Part shown: in pieces, positions 43,258 to 52,006 of the stretch
How the letters are laid out: every line of letters starts with the position of its first letter
How positions within the stretch are numbered: position 1 is the stretch's first letter
Assembly: GCF_020177375.1 (NCBI RefSeq)
Contig: NZ_JAIWHV010000008.1
Coordinates: 87,410-151,409, forward strand
Source: Saliphagus infecundisoli
Lineage (GTDB): Archaea; Halobacteriota; Halobacteria; Halobacteriales; Natrialbaceae
Length of the DNA stretch: 64,000 bases
Reading direction: 5' to 3'
Program-made: the position numbers and the translations under genes
The notes under the pieces: generated by a model
The model's database searches: none
Told to the model about the DNA's origin: nothing
Seen by the model: only the letters and a program-made list of their open reading frames with translations

Positions 43258-44178
43258 ATGACAGACATCGACTTCACCGGCGTCTTCCCCGCGATGACGA
43301 CGCCGTTTCACGACGACGAACGCATCGACTTCGACCAACTGCAGGCAGACGCCCGACGCCTCGAGCGTGCGGGCGTCGACGGCCTCGTCCCCGTCGGCTC
43401 GACCGGCGAGAGCGCGACCCTGACCCACGACGAACACGTCGAGGTCGTCGAGGCCGTCATCGAGGCGGTCTCGGACGTCCCCGTGATCGCGGGCACCGGG
43501 AGCAACAACACCCGCGAGGCCCTCGAGCTCTCCGAGCGCGCGGCCGACGCGGGCGCCGACGGCCTCCTGCTGATCTCGCCGTACTACAACAAGCCCGAAC
43601 AGCGCGGCCTCGTCGAACACTACCGGACGATCGCCGACGCCGTGGACCTCCCCCAGATCGTCTACAACGTTCCGTCGAGGACCGGCCGAAACATCGAGCC
43701 CGACACCGCGGTCGAACTCGCTGCCCACGAAAACATCACGGGCTACAAGGCCGCAAGCGGCGACCTCGGCCAGATCGGCGAGGTCGTCGAGCGCACACAG
43801 GGGGAGGACTTTTCGGTCCTCTCGGGCGACGACGCGCTCACCCTCCCGATGATCTCGGTGGGGGCGACGGGGACGATCAGCGTCGCCGGAAACGTCGAGC
43901 CCGAGCGGACCTGCGCGATGGTCGGCGCGGCACTCGACGGCGACTACGAGCGCGCACGGGCGCTCCACCACGAACTCGGCGACCTCTTTCGAACCCTGTT
44001 CGTCGAGACCAACCCGATCCCCGTCACCGAGGCGATGGCGATCCGGACCGACGCCGCGCCCGTGCTCCGGCCGCCGCTCACCCGGCTCTCAGAGGAGTAC
44101 CGCGAGGAGCTCGCGGCGGTCTTGGAGGGGCTCGAGGACGAGACAGTCACCGAAGCCGACGCCGCCAGCCCCCGATGA
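43258..44178 (+). CDS. dapA: 4-hydroxy-tetrahydrodipicolinate synthase
   Basis: First committed enzyme of the diaminopimelate pathway to lysine; condenses pyruvate with aspartate semialdehyde. The 306-residue TIM barrel has GVFPAMTTPFHDDE, VPVGSTGESATLTHDEH, LLISPYYNKPEQRGLVEHY, IVYNVPSRTGRNI and ITGYKAASGDL with the Schiff-base Lys. C-terminal VETNPIPVTEAM is typical. Overlaps dapB (ATGA), beginning the lysine cluster. Confidence 0.94.
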   Translation: MTDIDFTGVFPAMTTPFHDDERIDFDQLQADARRLERAGVDGLVPVGSTGESATLTHDEHVEVVEAVIEAVSDVPVIAGTGSNNTREALELSERAADAGADGLLLISPYYNKPEQRGLVEHYRTIADAVDLPQIVYNVPSRTGRNIEPDTAVELAAHENITGYKAASGDLGQIGEVVERTQGEDFSVLSGDDALTLPMISVGATGTISVAGNVEPERTCAMVGAALDGDYERARALHHELGDLFRTLFVETNPIPVTEAMAIRTDAAPVLRPPLTRLSEEYREELAAVLEGLEDETVTEADAASPR

Positions 44179-44942
44179 CGGTCGCGGTGGGAGTCACCGG
44201 CGCGACCGGCCGGATGGGCCGGGAGGTGCTCGCGGCCGCGGGCCAACGCGGGGACTGCGAGATCGCCTTCGCGGTCTCGGAGAGTGCGGACGCCGGCACG
44301 ACCGTCGAGGGATACGAGGTCGAACCCGCGGGGGAACTCGAGGACCTGGTCGCCGACCGGGAACCGGATGCCGTCGTCGACTTTACGGTACCGGAGGCGA
44401 CCGCGGGCTACGCGGCGGCCTGTGGGGAGGCGGGGGTGTCGTTCGTCACCGGAACGACAGGACTCGGAGCGGACGAGATCACGGCCCTGGATCGGGCGAG
44501 CGACGCGATCCCCGTCCTCCACGCGCCGAACTTCTCCAGGGGCGTCTCCGTTCTCGTAGAGGTCGTCCGCGAGGCCGTCGGGAGCCTGCCGGGCTACGAC
44601 GTCGAACTCGCGGAGACCCACCACAACGGGAAACGGGACGCGCCGAGCGGGACTGCGGAGCGCCTGCTCGAGACGATCGAGGCCGAGGGCGACTTTTCGG
44701 GGCGAAAACACGGCCGGGAGGGCGACGACCCTCGCGTCGAGGGCGAGATCGGCGTCCACGCGCTACGGGCGGGCGCGATTGCGGGCGAACACGAGGTCCT
44801 GCTGGCCGACGACCACGAGGAGCTTCGACTCACCCACCGGGCCGCCGACCGTGGCGTCTTCGCCGCCGGCGCCCTCGACGCGGCGGTCTGGCTCGCGGAC
44901 CGGGAGCCGGGGCGCTACGAGTTCGCGGACGTCCTCGGCTGA
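44175..44942 (+). CDS. dapB: 4-hydroxy-tetrahydrodipicolinate reductase
   Basis: A 255-residue NAD(P)H-dependent reductase, second DAP-pathway step. VGVTGATGRMGREVL is the dinucleotide loop, AVVDFTVPEAT and FVTGTTGLG follow, APNFSRGVSVL, and ETHHNGKRDAPSGTAERL carries the catalytic His-His/Lys motif. The start overlaps the dapA stop by four bases, so expression is coupled. Confidence 0.95.
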   Translation: MTVAVGVTGATGRMGREVLAAAGQRGDCEIAFAVSESADAGTTVEGYEVEPAGELEDLVADREPDAVVDFTVPEATAGYAAACGEAGVSFVTGTTGLGADEITALDRASDAIPVLHAPNFSRGVSVLVEVVREAVGSLPGYDVELAETHHNGKRDAPSGTAERLLETIEAEGDFSGRKHGREGDDPRVEGEIGVHALRAGAIAGEHEVLLADDHEELRLTHRAADRGVFAAGALDAAVWLADREPGRYEFADVLG

Positions 44943-44984
44943 GGGATCGGACCCTATTTGGGCTCCGGTGTGCCATTCCCGAAT

Positions 44985-45824
44985 ATGACGAACGCACTCG
45001 AAGCCGAGATCGCGGCACTCTGGGAGCGAACGGAACGCGGCGAGATCGACGCGGCATCGGCGGGAAGCGAGGAACTCGCTACCCTGGAGGCGTTTCTGGA
45101 GGCCTTGGAGGGCGGCGAGGTCCGGGCCGCCGAGGCCCAGGACGGGGAGTGGGAGGCAAACGAGTGGGTCAAACAGGGAATCTTGCTCAACTTCTCGCTC
45201 CGGGAGAACCGCGCCTTCGAGTACGGCGGCGTCGCCCACTACGACGTCCTTCCCCTTCGAGACACCGAGGATCTGGGCGACCGAGGGACCAGAAACACCC
45301 CCGACGGGACGACGGTCCGCCGGGGCGCGCATCTGGGATCGGACTGTATCATGATGAGCCCGAGTTTCGTCAACATCGGCGCCCACGTCGGGAGCGGTAC
45401 GCTCGTCGACTCCTGTGACACGGTGGGCTCGTGTGCCCAGATCGGCGAAAACGTCAAACTCGGCGCGAACACCCTCATCGGCGGGGTTCTGGAGCCCGTC
45501 GAGGACGCGCCGGTCGTAGTCGAGGACGGCGTCTCGCTGGGCGCGGGCTGTCGGGTCACCTCGGGGTTCGTCGTCGGCGAGGGAAGCGTCGTCGGCGAGA
45601 ACACGCTGCTCACTCCCCGAATTCCGGTCTACGATCTCGTCGGGGAGGAGATCCTGTTCGGCGAACTCCCGCCCGAACGCCGCGCCTTTACCCGGTTCGT
45701 CGAGTCCTCGGTCGGCGACCACGACCTCTTTTCGGGAGGTGCGTACAAGCCCGCTGTCGTCGCGACCGATCTCGAGGACCGGACGCTCGAGGCCACCGAG
45801 CGTGAGGCGGCGTTACGGGAGTGA
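44985..45824 (+). CDS. dapD: Tetrahydrodipicolinate N-succinyltransferase
   Basis: A 279-residue left-handed beta-helix transferase using succinyl-CoA (succinylase branch). An N-terminal helical part is followed by hexapeptide-like repeats (PSFVNIGAHVGSGTLVD, AQIGENVKLGANTLIGG, VSLGAGCRVTSG). RNTPDGTTVRRGAHLG is the family substrate loop. The ATG at 44985 follows CCTATTTGG by about 26 nt. Presence of dapD predicts dapE and dapC elsewhere; they are not in the window. Confidence 0.93.
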   Translation: MTNALEAEIAALWERTERGEIDAASAGSEELATLEAFLEALEGGEVRAAEAQDGEWEANEWVKQGILLNFSLRENRAFEYGGVAHYDVLPLRDTEDLGDRGTRNTPDGTTVRRGAHLGSDCIMMSPSFVNIGAHVGSGTLVDSCDTVGSCAQIGENVKLGANTLIGGVLEPVEDAPVVVEDGVSLGAGCRVTSGFVVGEGSVVGENTLLTPRIPVYDLVGEEILFGELPPERRAFTRFVESSVGDHDLFSGGAYKPAVVATDLEDRTLEATEREAALRE

Positions 45825-45878
45825 GATCTCGTCGCACACCGCCGGAAGGTTTCTGAATCCCCGTCCCGGCCACGGCGT

Positions 45879-46955
45879 ATGGGCGACGAGGAGTGGTCCC
45901 GGAGCGAACTCTCCGACGCCGCGGTCCGGGAGATGGTCGACGACCTCCGGGAGACGTGGTCGGTCGAGACGATCGAACGGGTCGAGCACGGCACCGATTT
46001 CGTCGCGGTCGTCGGGGTCGAGACTCCCGACGGCCCGCGGTCGGCGGTTCTGAAAGCGACGACGGCCGGCTTCGTCGCCCCCGAGAGCGCCCGCGCCGAG
46101 CCCCGGATGCTCGAGCTGGTCGGCCGCGAAACGCGGATTCCGGTCCCCGCGGTCTACGGCGTCCGCGACCACCACCCCTCGCTTCCGGCGCCGTTTTACC
46201 TGATGGAACACGTTGCGGGCGAGAACCACGAGGGCCGATCGGGGGAGCTTCGGCGGGCGGTCCGCGAACGGATCTGTGGGGACGCGGGGCGGAACCTCGC
46301 TGCCCTCCACGAACTGGGACCGCTGCCCGCGGCGGGGACCGTCGGCGTCGTCGACGGCGAACTCGCCGTGCTCGATTCCGAGGACCATCCCTCATACGAC
46401 GATTGCAGGGAGATGGTTCTCGATGGAAGCGAGGACACTCTGGATGCGCTCGCGGAGGGGGGCTTCTTCCCGGGGAAGGCCGACGACCGCGAGCGGTTCG
46501 CCGACCTCGTCGACCCGCTCCGGGAGTATCTTCGGGAGACGATCCCAACACTGTCCGAGCCCGAACCGCCGACCTACCACCACCGGGACTACCGCTACGG
46601 GAACCTCCTGGTCGATCCGGACACCGGCGAGACGCAGGCAGTGCTGGACTGGGCGGGGACCATGGCCGCCGAGCCCGCGTCCGCCCTCGCGGGCACGGAA
46701 TCACTGTTGTTCGACCCGGTCGACGAGGACGACGACCTCGTCGCGGGCCTCCGGACCGCGTTCCGTGACGCGTACGCCGACGGGCGCGAGGGATGGTCGT
46801 TCGACGCCGGCGTCCGCGAACGGATCGAGGTCTACCGCCTCGTTGACCGTCTCGACGCGATGGCCTGTCTCCCCCTGTGGTACGAGGACGCGACGCCGGC
46901 CGAGCGCGACGAGCAGGAACGATACCACCGCGAGTTCCTCGATCGCTATCTCTGA
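45879..46955 (+). CDS. Aminoglycoside-phosphotransferase-like kinase
   Basis: A 358-residue APH/choline-kinase-fold protein. FYLMEHVAGENHEG is the hinge; TYHHRDYRYGNLLVD is the catalytic Brenner-type loop with Asp and Asn; QAVLDWAGTMAAEP has the metal Asp in place of DFG. Substrate unknown; members phosphorylate small molecules from antibiotics to CoA precursors or sugars. It sits between dapD and lysA on the same strand with gaps of 54 and 68 nt, so it is likely transcribed with lysine genes. Confidence 0.85.
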   Translation: MGDEEWSRSELSDAAVREMVDDLRETWSVETIERVEHGTDFVAVVGVETPDGPRSAVLKATTAGFVAPESARAEPRMLELVGRETRIPVPAVYGVRDHHPSLPAPFYLMEHVAGENHEGRSGELRRAVRERICGDAGRNLAALHELGPLPAAGTVGVVDGELAVLDSEDHPSYDDCREMVLDGSEDTLDALAEGGFFPGKADDRERFADLVDPLREYLRETIPTLSEPEPPTYHHRDYRYGNLLVDPDTGETQAVLDWAGTMAAEPASALAGTESLLFDPVDEDDDLVAGLRTAFRDAYADGREGWSFDAGVRERIEVYRLVDRLDAMACLPLWYEDATPAERDEQERYHREFLDRYL

Positions 46956-47023
46956 GCCCCCGCGTTCGTCATCCGCACCCGGAAACGGAACCCTTGTTAG
47001 CCGCCCTACGCGTTTATTCGCCA

Positions 47024-48247
47024 ATGGCCGACCCCTCGCCCGCCGTTCGCCGGCTCGCCGACTGGGACACCGATCGTCTCGAGTCCCTGGCCGACGAGTA
47101 CGACACCCCGCTGTACGTGATCGATCTCGACCGCGTGAAGGCCAACTATCGGCGGTTCTCGGCCGCGTTCCCCGACGCTCGCGTGATGTACGCCGCGAAG
47201 GCCCACACCGGCCGGGCGGTCCTCGAAGCCGTCCTCGAAGCCGGCGGAACGATCGAGTGTGCGGCCTGGGGCGAACTCAAGCGCTCGATCGACGCGGGCG
47301 CGGGCCCGAACACGCTCCAGTACACCGCGGTCAACCCGCCGGCCCACGATCTCGACTACGCGACCGACCTCGGCGCAGAGAACCCGGGACTGACGGTCAC
47401 GATCGGCGCGACGGACACGCTCGAACGCCTCGCCGAACGGGGGTACGACGGCCGGATCGCGATCCGGATCAATCCCGGCATCGGGACGGGCCACCACGAG
47501 AAGGTCGCCACCGGCGCCGACGCCAAATTTGGAATCCCCTACGAGGAGGTGCCCGAAGTCGCGGAGCGCGTCCGTGCGGAGTTCGACCTCGTCGGGCTCC
47601 ACGCCCACGCCGGCAGCGGCGTGCTGACCGACGGATTGGCGGAGCACTGCCGGGCCATTTCCCGGGTCGGCGAGATGGCCCGGCGGGTGGGCGACCTCGA
47701 GTTCGTGGACGTCGGCGGCGGCTACGGCGTCCCCTACCGCGAGGACGAGCCGCCCCTCGACCTGGAGCGAACCGCCGAGATGGTCCGCGATGCGGTGGGA
47801 GAGATCGACGCGCAACTCAAGTTAGAACCCGGACGCTACGTCGTCGCCGACGCGGGGCTGATCCTCTCGACGGTGAACACGATCAAGGAGGCCCCCGACA
47901 CGACCGTCGTCGGGATCGACGCCAGCCTCGCGACGCTGATCCGGCCGGCGATGTTCGGCTCTTACCACCCCATGGTGAACGTCACCGCACCCGAACGCGA
48001 CCACCACCCGGTGACCGTCGGCGGCCCAGTCTGTACGAGCGCGGACGTCTTCGCCCACGACCGCCCGGTCGCCCGCCTCGAGCGCGGGGACACTCTCGCG
48101 ATCGGAATGGCCGGCTCCTACGGCTACGAACTCGCGAGCCAGTTTCATTCACAGCCCCGGCCCGCGGAGGTGGCTCTCGAAGCGGGCGAGGATCGGATCG
48201 TCCGCAGGCGCGAGAGCCTGGAGGACGTGACGCGGGTCGAGCAGTAA
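47024..48247 (+). CDS. lysA: Diaminopimelate decarboxylase
   Basis: A 407-residue fold-III PLP enzyme making lysine from meso-diaminopimelate. VMYAAKAHTGRAVL has the Schiff-base Lys, GLHAHAGSGV and FVDVGGGYGVPY bind PLP phosphate, KLEPGRYVVADAG and VGGPVCTSADVFAHDRPV carry the substrate Cys, and GMAGSYGYELASQF ends the barrel. The ATG at 47024 has GTTTATTC about 12-19 nt upstream, closer than usual for a TATA box, so an additional promoter further upstream may drive it. Confidence 0.93.
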   Translation: MADPSPAVRRLADWDTDRLESLADEYDTPLYVIDLDRVKANYRRFSAAFPDARVMYAAKAHTGRAVLEAVLEAGGTIECAAWGELKRSIDAGAGPNTLQYTAVNPPAHDLDYATDLGAENPGLTVTIGATDTLERLAERGYDGRIAIRINPGIGTGHHEKVATGADAKFGIPYEEVPEVAERVRAEFDLVGLHAHAGSGVLTDGLAEHCRAISRVGEMARRVGDLEFVDVGGGYGVPYREDEPPLDLERTAEMVRDAVGEIDAQLKLEPGRYVVADAGLILSTVNTIKEAPDTTVVGIDASLATLIRPAMFGSYHPMVNVTAPERDHHPVTVGGPVCTSADVFAHDRPVARLERGDTLAIGMAGSYGYELASQFHSQPRPAEVALEAGEDRIVRRRESLEDVTRVEQ

Positions 48248-48280
48248 GTCGGTCGCGGCCGGTAAAATGGGTCTCCGGAC

Positions 48281-48832
48281 TCAGTCCTCGTCGTGGATCG
48301 TCACCGACTCGATCTCGATCTCCTCGGTCGGCCGGTCCTCGGCGTCGGTCTCCGTCGAACCGATCTCGCGGACGACGTCCATCCCCTCGGTGACCTCGCC
48401 GAAGACGGCGTGGCGGCCGTCGAGGTGGGGCGTCTCGGCCAGGGTGATGAAGAACTGCGAGCCGTTGGTATCGGGTCCCGAGTTCGCCATCGAGAGCGTT
48501 CCCGGCGAGTCGTGGGTGAGCTCGTCGTGGAACTCGTCATCGAAGCTGTAGCCGGGACCGCCTCGGCCGGTCCCCGTCGGGTCGCCGCCCTGGATCATGA
48601 AGTCCTCGATGACCCGGTGGAACTCGACGCCGTTGTAGAGGCCGTCGCCGCGGATCTCGCCGCTTTCGGGGTCCTCCCAGGTGACGGTGTCGGGCGCGGG
48701 CTCTGCGTCGGCGGCCGGCTCGTGTTCGGCCAGCTTCCGGAAGTTCTCGACGGTGCGGGGCGCACGGTCCTCGAACAGTTCGACCTCGACGTCGCCGTGC
48801 GTGGTGTGGAGCGTGGCTGTCGGATTTGCCAT
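48281..48832 (-). CDS. Cyclophilin-type peptidyl-prolyl isomerase
   Basis: A 183-residue cyclophilin. Motifs [44 protein letters not shown] and [12 protein letters not shown] (split here) are the complete active site with Arg, Phe, Gln and His. A 40-residue acidic insert ([18 protein letters not shown]) after the first helix is typical of haloarchaeal members. The start [14 protein letters not shown] at 48830-48832 removes a non-conserved 48-residue extension. Confidence 0.93.
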   Translation of the reverse strand: MANPTATLHTTHGDVEVELFEDRAPRTVENFRKLAEHEPAADAEPAPDTVTWEDPESGEIRGDGLYNGVEFHRVIEDFMIQGGDPTGTGRGGPGYSFDDEFHDELTHDSPGTLSMANSGPDTNGSQFFITLAETPHLDGRHAVFGEVTEGMDVVREIGSTETDAEDRPTEEIEIESVTIHDED

Positions 48833-49030
48833 GGGGAAGCCGACGACGTGCCGGGTGAAAACCGTGGTGGTCCCGGTCGGGGCCGAACGGGTACCGGCGA
48901 TTCTGCCGACGGGGAGTACGGCCGCGAGCGAGGCCACCGTGTGGGGAGTCCGTCCCGGATCGAACGCGAGGGTCATCGCTCTCCGCTGCCGGCTGAAGAG
49001 TAATGGTCCCGGCGACCGTCAATCGGACGC

Positions 49031-50422
49031 ATGGACGTGATCAACCCCGCGACCGGCGAGCGGGTCGACTCGTACGACGAACACACCCAGTCGGAGGTGG
49101 AGACGGCCCTCGAGGACGCGACTTCGGCGTTCGAGGAGTGGCGCCGACGCCCGCTTCGCGAACGCGAGGACCTCCTCGCGGCCGCCGGCGACGTCCTCCG
49201 GGAGAACAAAGGCGAGTACGCGGAGACGATGACCGAGGAGATGGGAAAGCCGATCGAGCAGGCCGTCTCGGAGGTCGAGAAGTGTGCGTGGGCCTGCGAT
49301 CACTACGCCGAACACGCGAGTAGCTATCTCGAGGCGGATCACCACCCGAGTCCCCCGGGAACCACGGCCAAGACGGTGTACGAACCGCTCGGGCCGGTGC
49401 TCGCCGTGATGCCCTGGAACTTCCCGTTCTGGCAGGTGTTCCGGTTCGCCGCGCCGTATCTCACGGCGGGCAACGTCGGCTTCCTCAAACACGCCTCGAA
49501 CGTCCCCGGCTGTGCGCTCGCCATCGAGGAGGTATTTCGCGAGGCGGGCTACCCGGAGGGTGTCTTCAGGTCCCTGCTGATCTCCTCCGACGAGATCGAG
49601 GACCTCCTCGGCGACGAGCGGGTGAGGGCGGCGACGCTCACCGGCAGTGGCGGGGCCGGTCGAGCGATCGCCTCCACGGCGGGCGAGAACCTCAAAAAGA
49701 CGGTGCTCGAACTCGGCGGGAGCGATCCGTACGTCGTCCTCGATGACGCCGACCTCGAAGCCGCGGCGACGACCGGCGCGTGGGCGCGCAACCAGAACGG
49801 CGGCCAGTCGTGTATCGCCGCCAAGCGGTTCGTCGTCGTCGACGAGGTCTACGACGAGTTCGTCGACCGGTTCGTCGACGCCGTCGACTCGCTCGCGGTC
49901 GGCGATCCGATGGATGAAGAGACGGACATGGGGCCGCAGGCTCGCCAGGACCTCCTGGATGAGCTTCACGAACAGGTCGAGGCGAGCGTCGAGGCGGGAG
50001 CGACCGTCGAAACCGGCGGCGAGCCGCTCGATCGGGAGGGTGCCTATTACCCGCCGACGGTTCTCACGGACGTCCCGGAGGGGTCTCCGGCCGACACCGA
50101 GGAGCTGTTCGGCCCCGTGGCCGCGGTCTACCGCGTCGGCGGGGAGTCCGAAGCCATCGAGAAGGCCAACGACACCGAGTTCGGGCTCGGGGCGAGTCTC
50201 TGGACCACAGATCTCGACCGGGCGGAGCGCCTCGCCACGGAGGTCGAGGCGGGCTGTGTCTACGTCAACGAACTCGTGAAATCGGATCCCAGAGTTCCGT
50301 TCGGGGGGATCAAAGAGTCCGGGTACGGTCGCGAGCTCTCGGCGGACGGAATCAAGGAGTTCACCAACCGAAAGACGGTCTGGCTCACGGACGAGCCCGA
50401 CACCGACGTGCCGGTGGAGTGA
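49031..50422 (+). CDS. Aldehyde dehydrogenase (succinate-semialdehyde type)
   Basis: A 463-residue ALDH resembling NAD(P)-dependent succinate-semialdehyde dehydrogenases of the short class. VLAVMPWNFPFWQVFRF, FLKHASNVPGCAL, LELGGSDPYVVLDDAD (general-base Glu) and NQNGGQSCIAAKRFVV (nucleophile Cys) are present. PFGGIKESGYGRE closes the fold. The stop overlaps the start of the TPP-enzyme gene (TGATG), so the two proteins are made together. Confidence 0.9.
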   Translation: MDVINPATGERVDSYDEHTQSEVETALEDATSAFEEWRRRPLREREDLLAAAGDVLRENKGEYAETMTEEMGKPIEQAVSEVEKCAWACDHYAEHASSYLEADHHPSPPGTTAKTVYEPLGPVLAVMPWNFPFWQVFRFAAPYLTAGNVGFLKHASNVPGCALAIEEVFREAGYPEGVFRSLLISSDEIEDLLGDERVRAATLTGSGGAGRAIASTAGENLKKTVLELGGSDPYVVLDDADLEAAATTGAWARNQNGGQSCIAAKRFVVVDEVYDEFVDRFVDAVDSLAVGDPMDEETDMGPQARQDLLDELHEQVEASVEAGATVETGGEPLDREGAYYPPTVLTDVPEGSPADTEELFGPVAAVYRVGGESEAIEKANDTEFGLGASLWTTDLDRAERLATEVEAGCVYVNELVKSDPRVPFGGIKESGYGRELSADGIKEFTNRKTVWLTDEPDTDVPVE

Positions 50423-51999
50423 TGAAGGCATCCGACCTCCTCGTCGAGTGTCTCGAAACCGAGGGCGTCGAGTACGTCTTCGGACTCCCGGGCGAGGAAC
50501 TCGAGGATCTCCTCTTTTCGTTACAGGCGTCCGATATCGAGTTCATCCCCGTCCGTCACGAACAGGGCGCGGCGTTCATGGCCGACGTCCACGGCCGACT
50601 GACCGGCGAGGCCGGCGTCTGTCTCTCGACGCTGGGACCGGGGGCGACGAACCTCCTCACCGGCGTGGCCGACGCACATCTCGACAAGTCGCCGCTGGTT
50701 GCGATCACGGGTCAGGGCGGGCTCGAGCGCCTGCACAAGGAGAGCCACCAGGCGCTCGATATCGTCGACACGTTCGAGTCGGTGGTGAAGTGGAACACAC
50801 AGATCACGGACCCCGAGATCATCGCCGAATCCGTCCGCAAGGCGTTCAAGCTGGCCGAGTACGAGAAACCCGGCGCGACCCACATCGAGTTCCCCGAGGA
50901 CGTCGCTGCCGAGGAACTCGACGCGGACCCGCTTCCCCCACGCGAGCACGTCCAGCGACCGGATCCGGGGACGCGATCGCTCGATCGAGCAGCAGACCTC
51001 ATCGAGGCGGCCGATACGCCGGTGGTTCTGGCGGGAAACGGCGCGGTCCGAACGCCCGCGGCGACGGGGCTCCAGGAGTTAGTCGAACACGCCGGGATGG
51101 CCGTCGTCGCGACGTACATGGGGAAGGGAGCGATCTCGGACCGGAACGACAGCTCGCTGATGACGCTCGACTCCGGGCCGAACGGCGAGGCGTCGGCGGC
51201 GATCGAGCGGGCCGATTGCGTGCTCGCGGTGGGGTACGACATCGCCGAACACGACCCCGAATCGTGGAACCCCGATCTGGACAAGACGATCGTTCACGTC
51301 GATCACGAGCCCGCAGAGGTCTACCGCCACTACAACCCCGACGTCGAACTGGTCGCCGACATCTCGGCCGTCCTCGACGGCCTGCGAACGCGCATCGACG
51401 CGACCTGGGGGACCGACTGGTGTCGTGGCCCCCGAGAACGGATCGTCGAGGACGTCCGCCGGACGCCCGATTCGGGGGATCCCTTCTCGGTCGAGCGGAC
51501 GCTCCCGTATCTCCGGGACGCGATGGCCGACGAGGACGTGTTGCTCTCCGACGTCGGGAGCCACAAGATGGCCATCGCGAGATCGTTCCCGACGTACGAG
51601 CCGAACACGTGTATCGTTTCGAACGGCCTCGCGAGCATGGGCATCGCGGTCCCCGGCGGGATCGCCGCCGATCTCGCCACCGACGACAACGTCGTGGTCG
51701 CGACCGGTGACGGCGGCTTCCTGATGAACGGGGCCGAGCTGGAAACGGCGACGCGGCTCGGTCTCGGCTACACCGTCATCGTGTTCAACGACGACGACTA
51801 CGGCCTCATCTCGGAGAAACAGATCGAACACACCGGCAGCCACTTCGGGACCGAACTGACCAACCCCGACTTCGTGGGGTTCGCCGAGAGCTTCGGCATC
51901 GAGGGCCACCGCCCGGAGACGTGGGCGGACGTCGAGACCACTCTCGAGGAGGTGATTCCGTCCGACCGGATGGCGCTCGTCGAGATCCCGATCCAGTAG
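50422..51999 (+). CDS. Thiamine-diphosphate enzyme, acetolactate-synthase type
   Basis: A 525-residue TPP-dependent enzyme with the three-domain ALS plan. FGLPGEELEDLLFSL has the catalytic Glu (about residue 25), ARHEQGAAFMADVHG-like VRHEQGAAFMADV follows, then GVCLSTLGPGATNL, a central domain, and the TPP-binding GDGGFLMNGAELETA with FNDDDYGLISEKQ. It looks catabolic (AlsS-like) rather than the branched-chain biosynthetic enzyme; no regulatory subunit gene is adjacent. Coupling to an ALDH suggests that it makes or uses an aldehyde. Exact reaction open. Confidence 0.85.
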   Translation: MKASDLLVECLETEGVEYVFGLPGEELEDLLFSLQASDIEFIPVRHEQGAAFMADVHGRLTGEAGVCLSTLGPGATNLLTGVADAHLDKSPLVAITGQGGLERLHKESHQALDIVDTFESVVKWNTQITDPEIIAESVRKAFKLAEYEKPGATHIEFPEDVAAEELDADPLPPREHVQRPDPGTRSLDRAADLIEAADTPVVLAGNGAVRTPAATGLQELVEHAGMAVVATYMGKGAISDRNDSSLMTLDSGPNGEASAAIERADCVLAVGYDIAEHDPESWNPDLDKTIVHVDHEPAEVYRHYNPDVELVADISAVLDGLRTRIDATWGTDWCRGPRERIVEDVRRTPDSGDPFSVERTLPYLRDAMADEDVLLSDVGSHKMAIARSFPTYEPNTCIVSNGLASMGIAVPGGIAADLATDDNVVVATGDGGFLMNGAELETATRLGLGYTVIVFNDDDYGLISEKQIEHTGSHFGTELTNPDFVGFAESFGIEGHRPETWADVETTLEEVIPSDRMALVEIPIQ

Positions 52000-52006
52000 C
52001 CGGGTA

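Noticed and set aside
43065..43277. Short minus-strand frame in the dapA upstream gap
   Set aside because: 70 residues of Arg/Ser-rich sequence without bias or start signals; the gap is better read as a leader and promoters.
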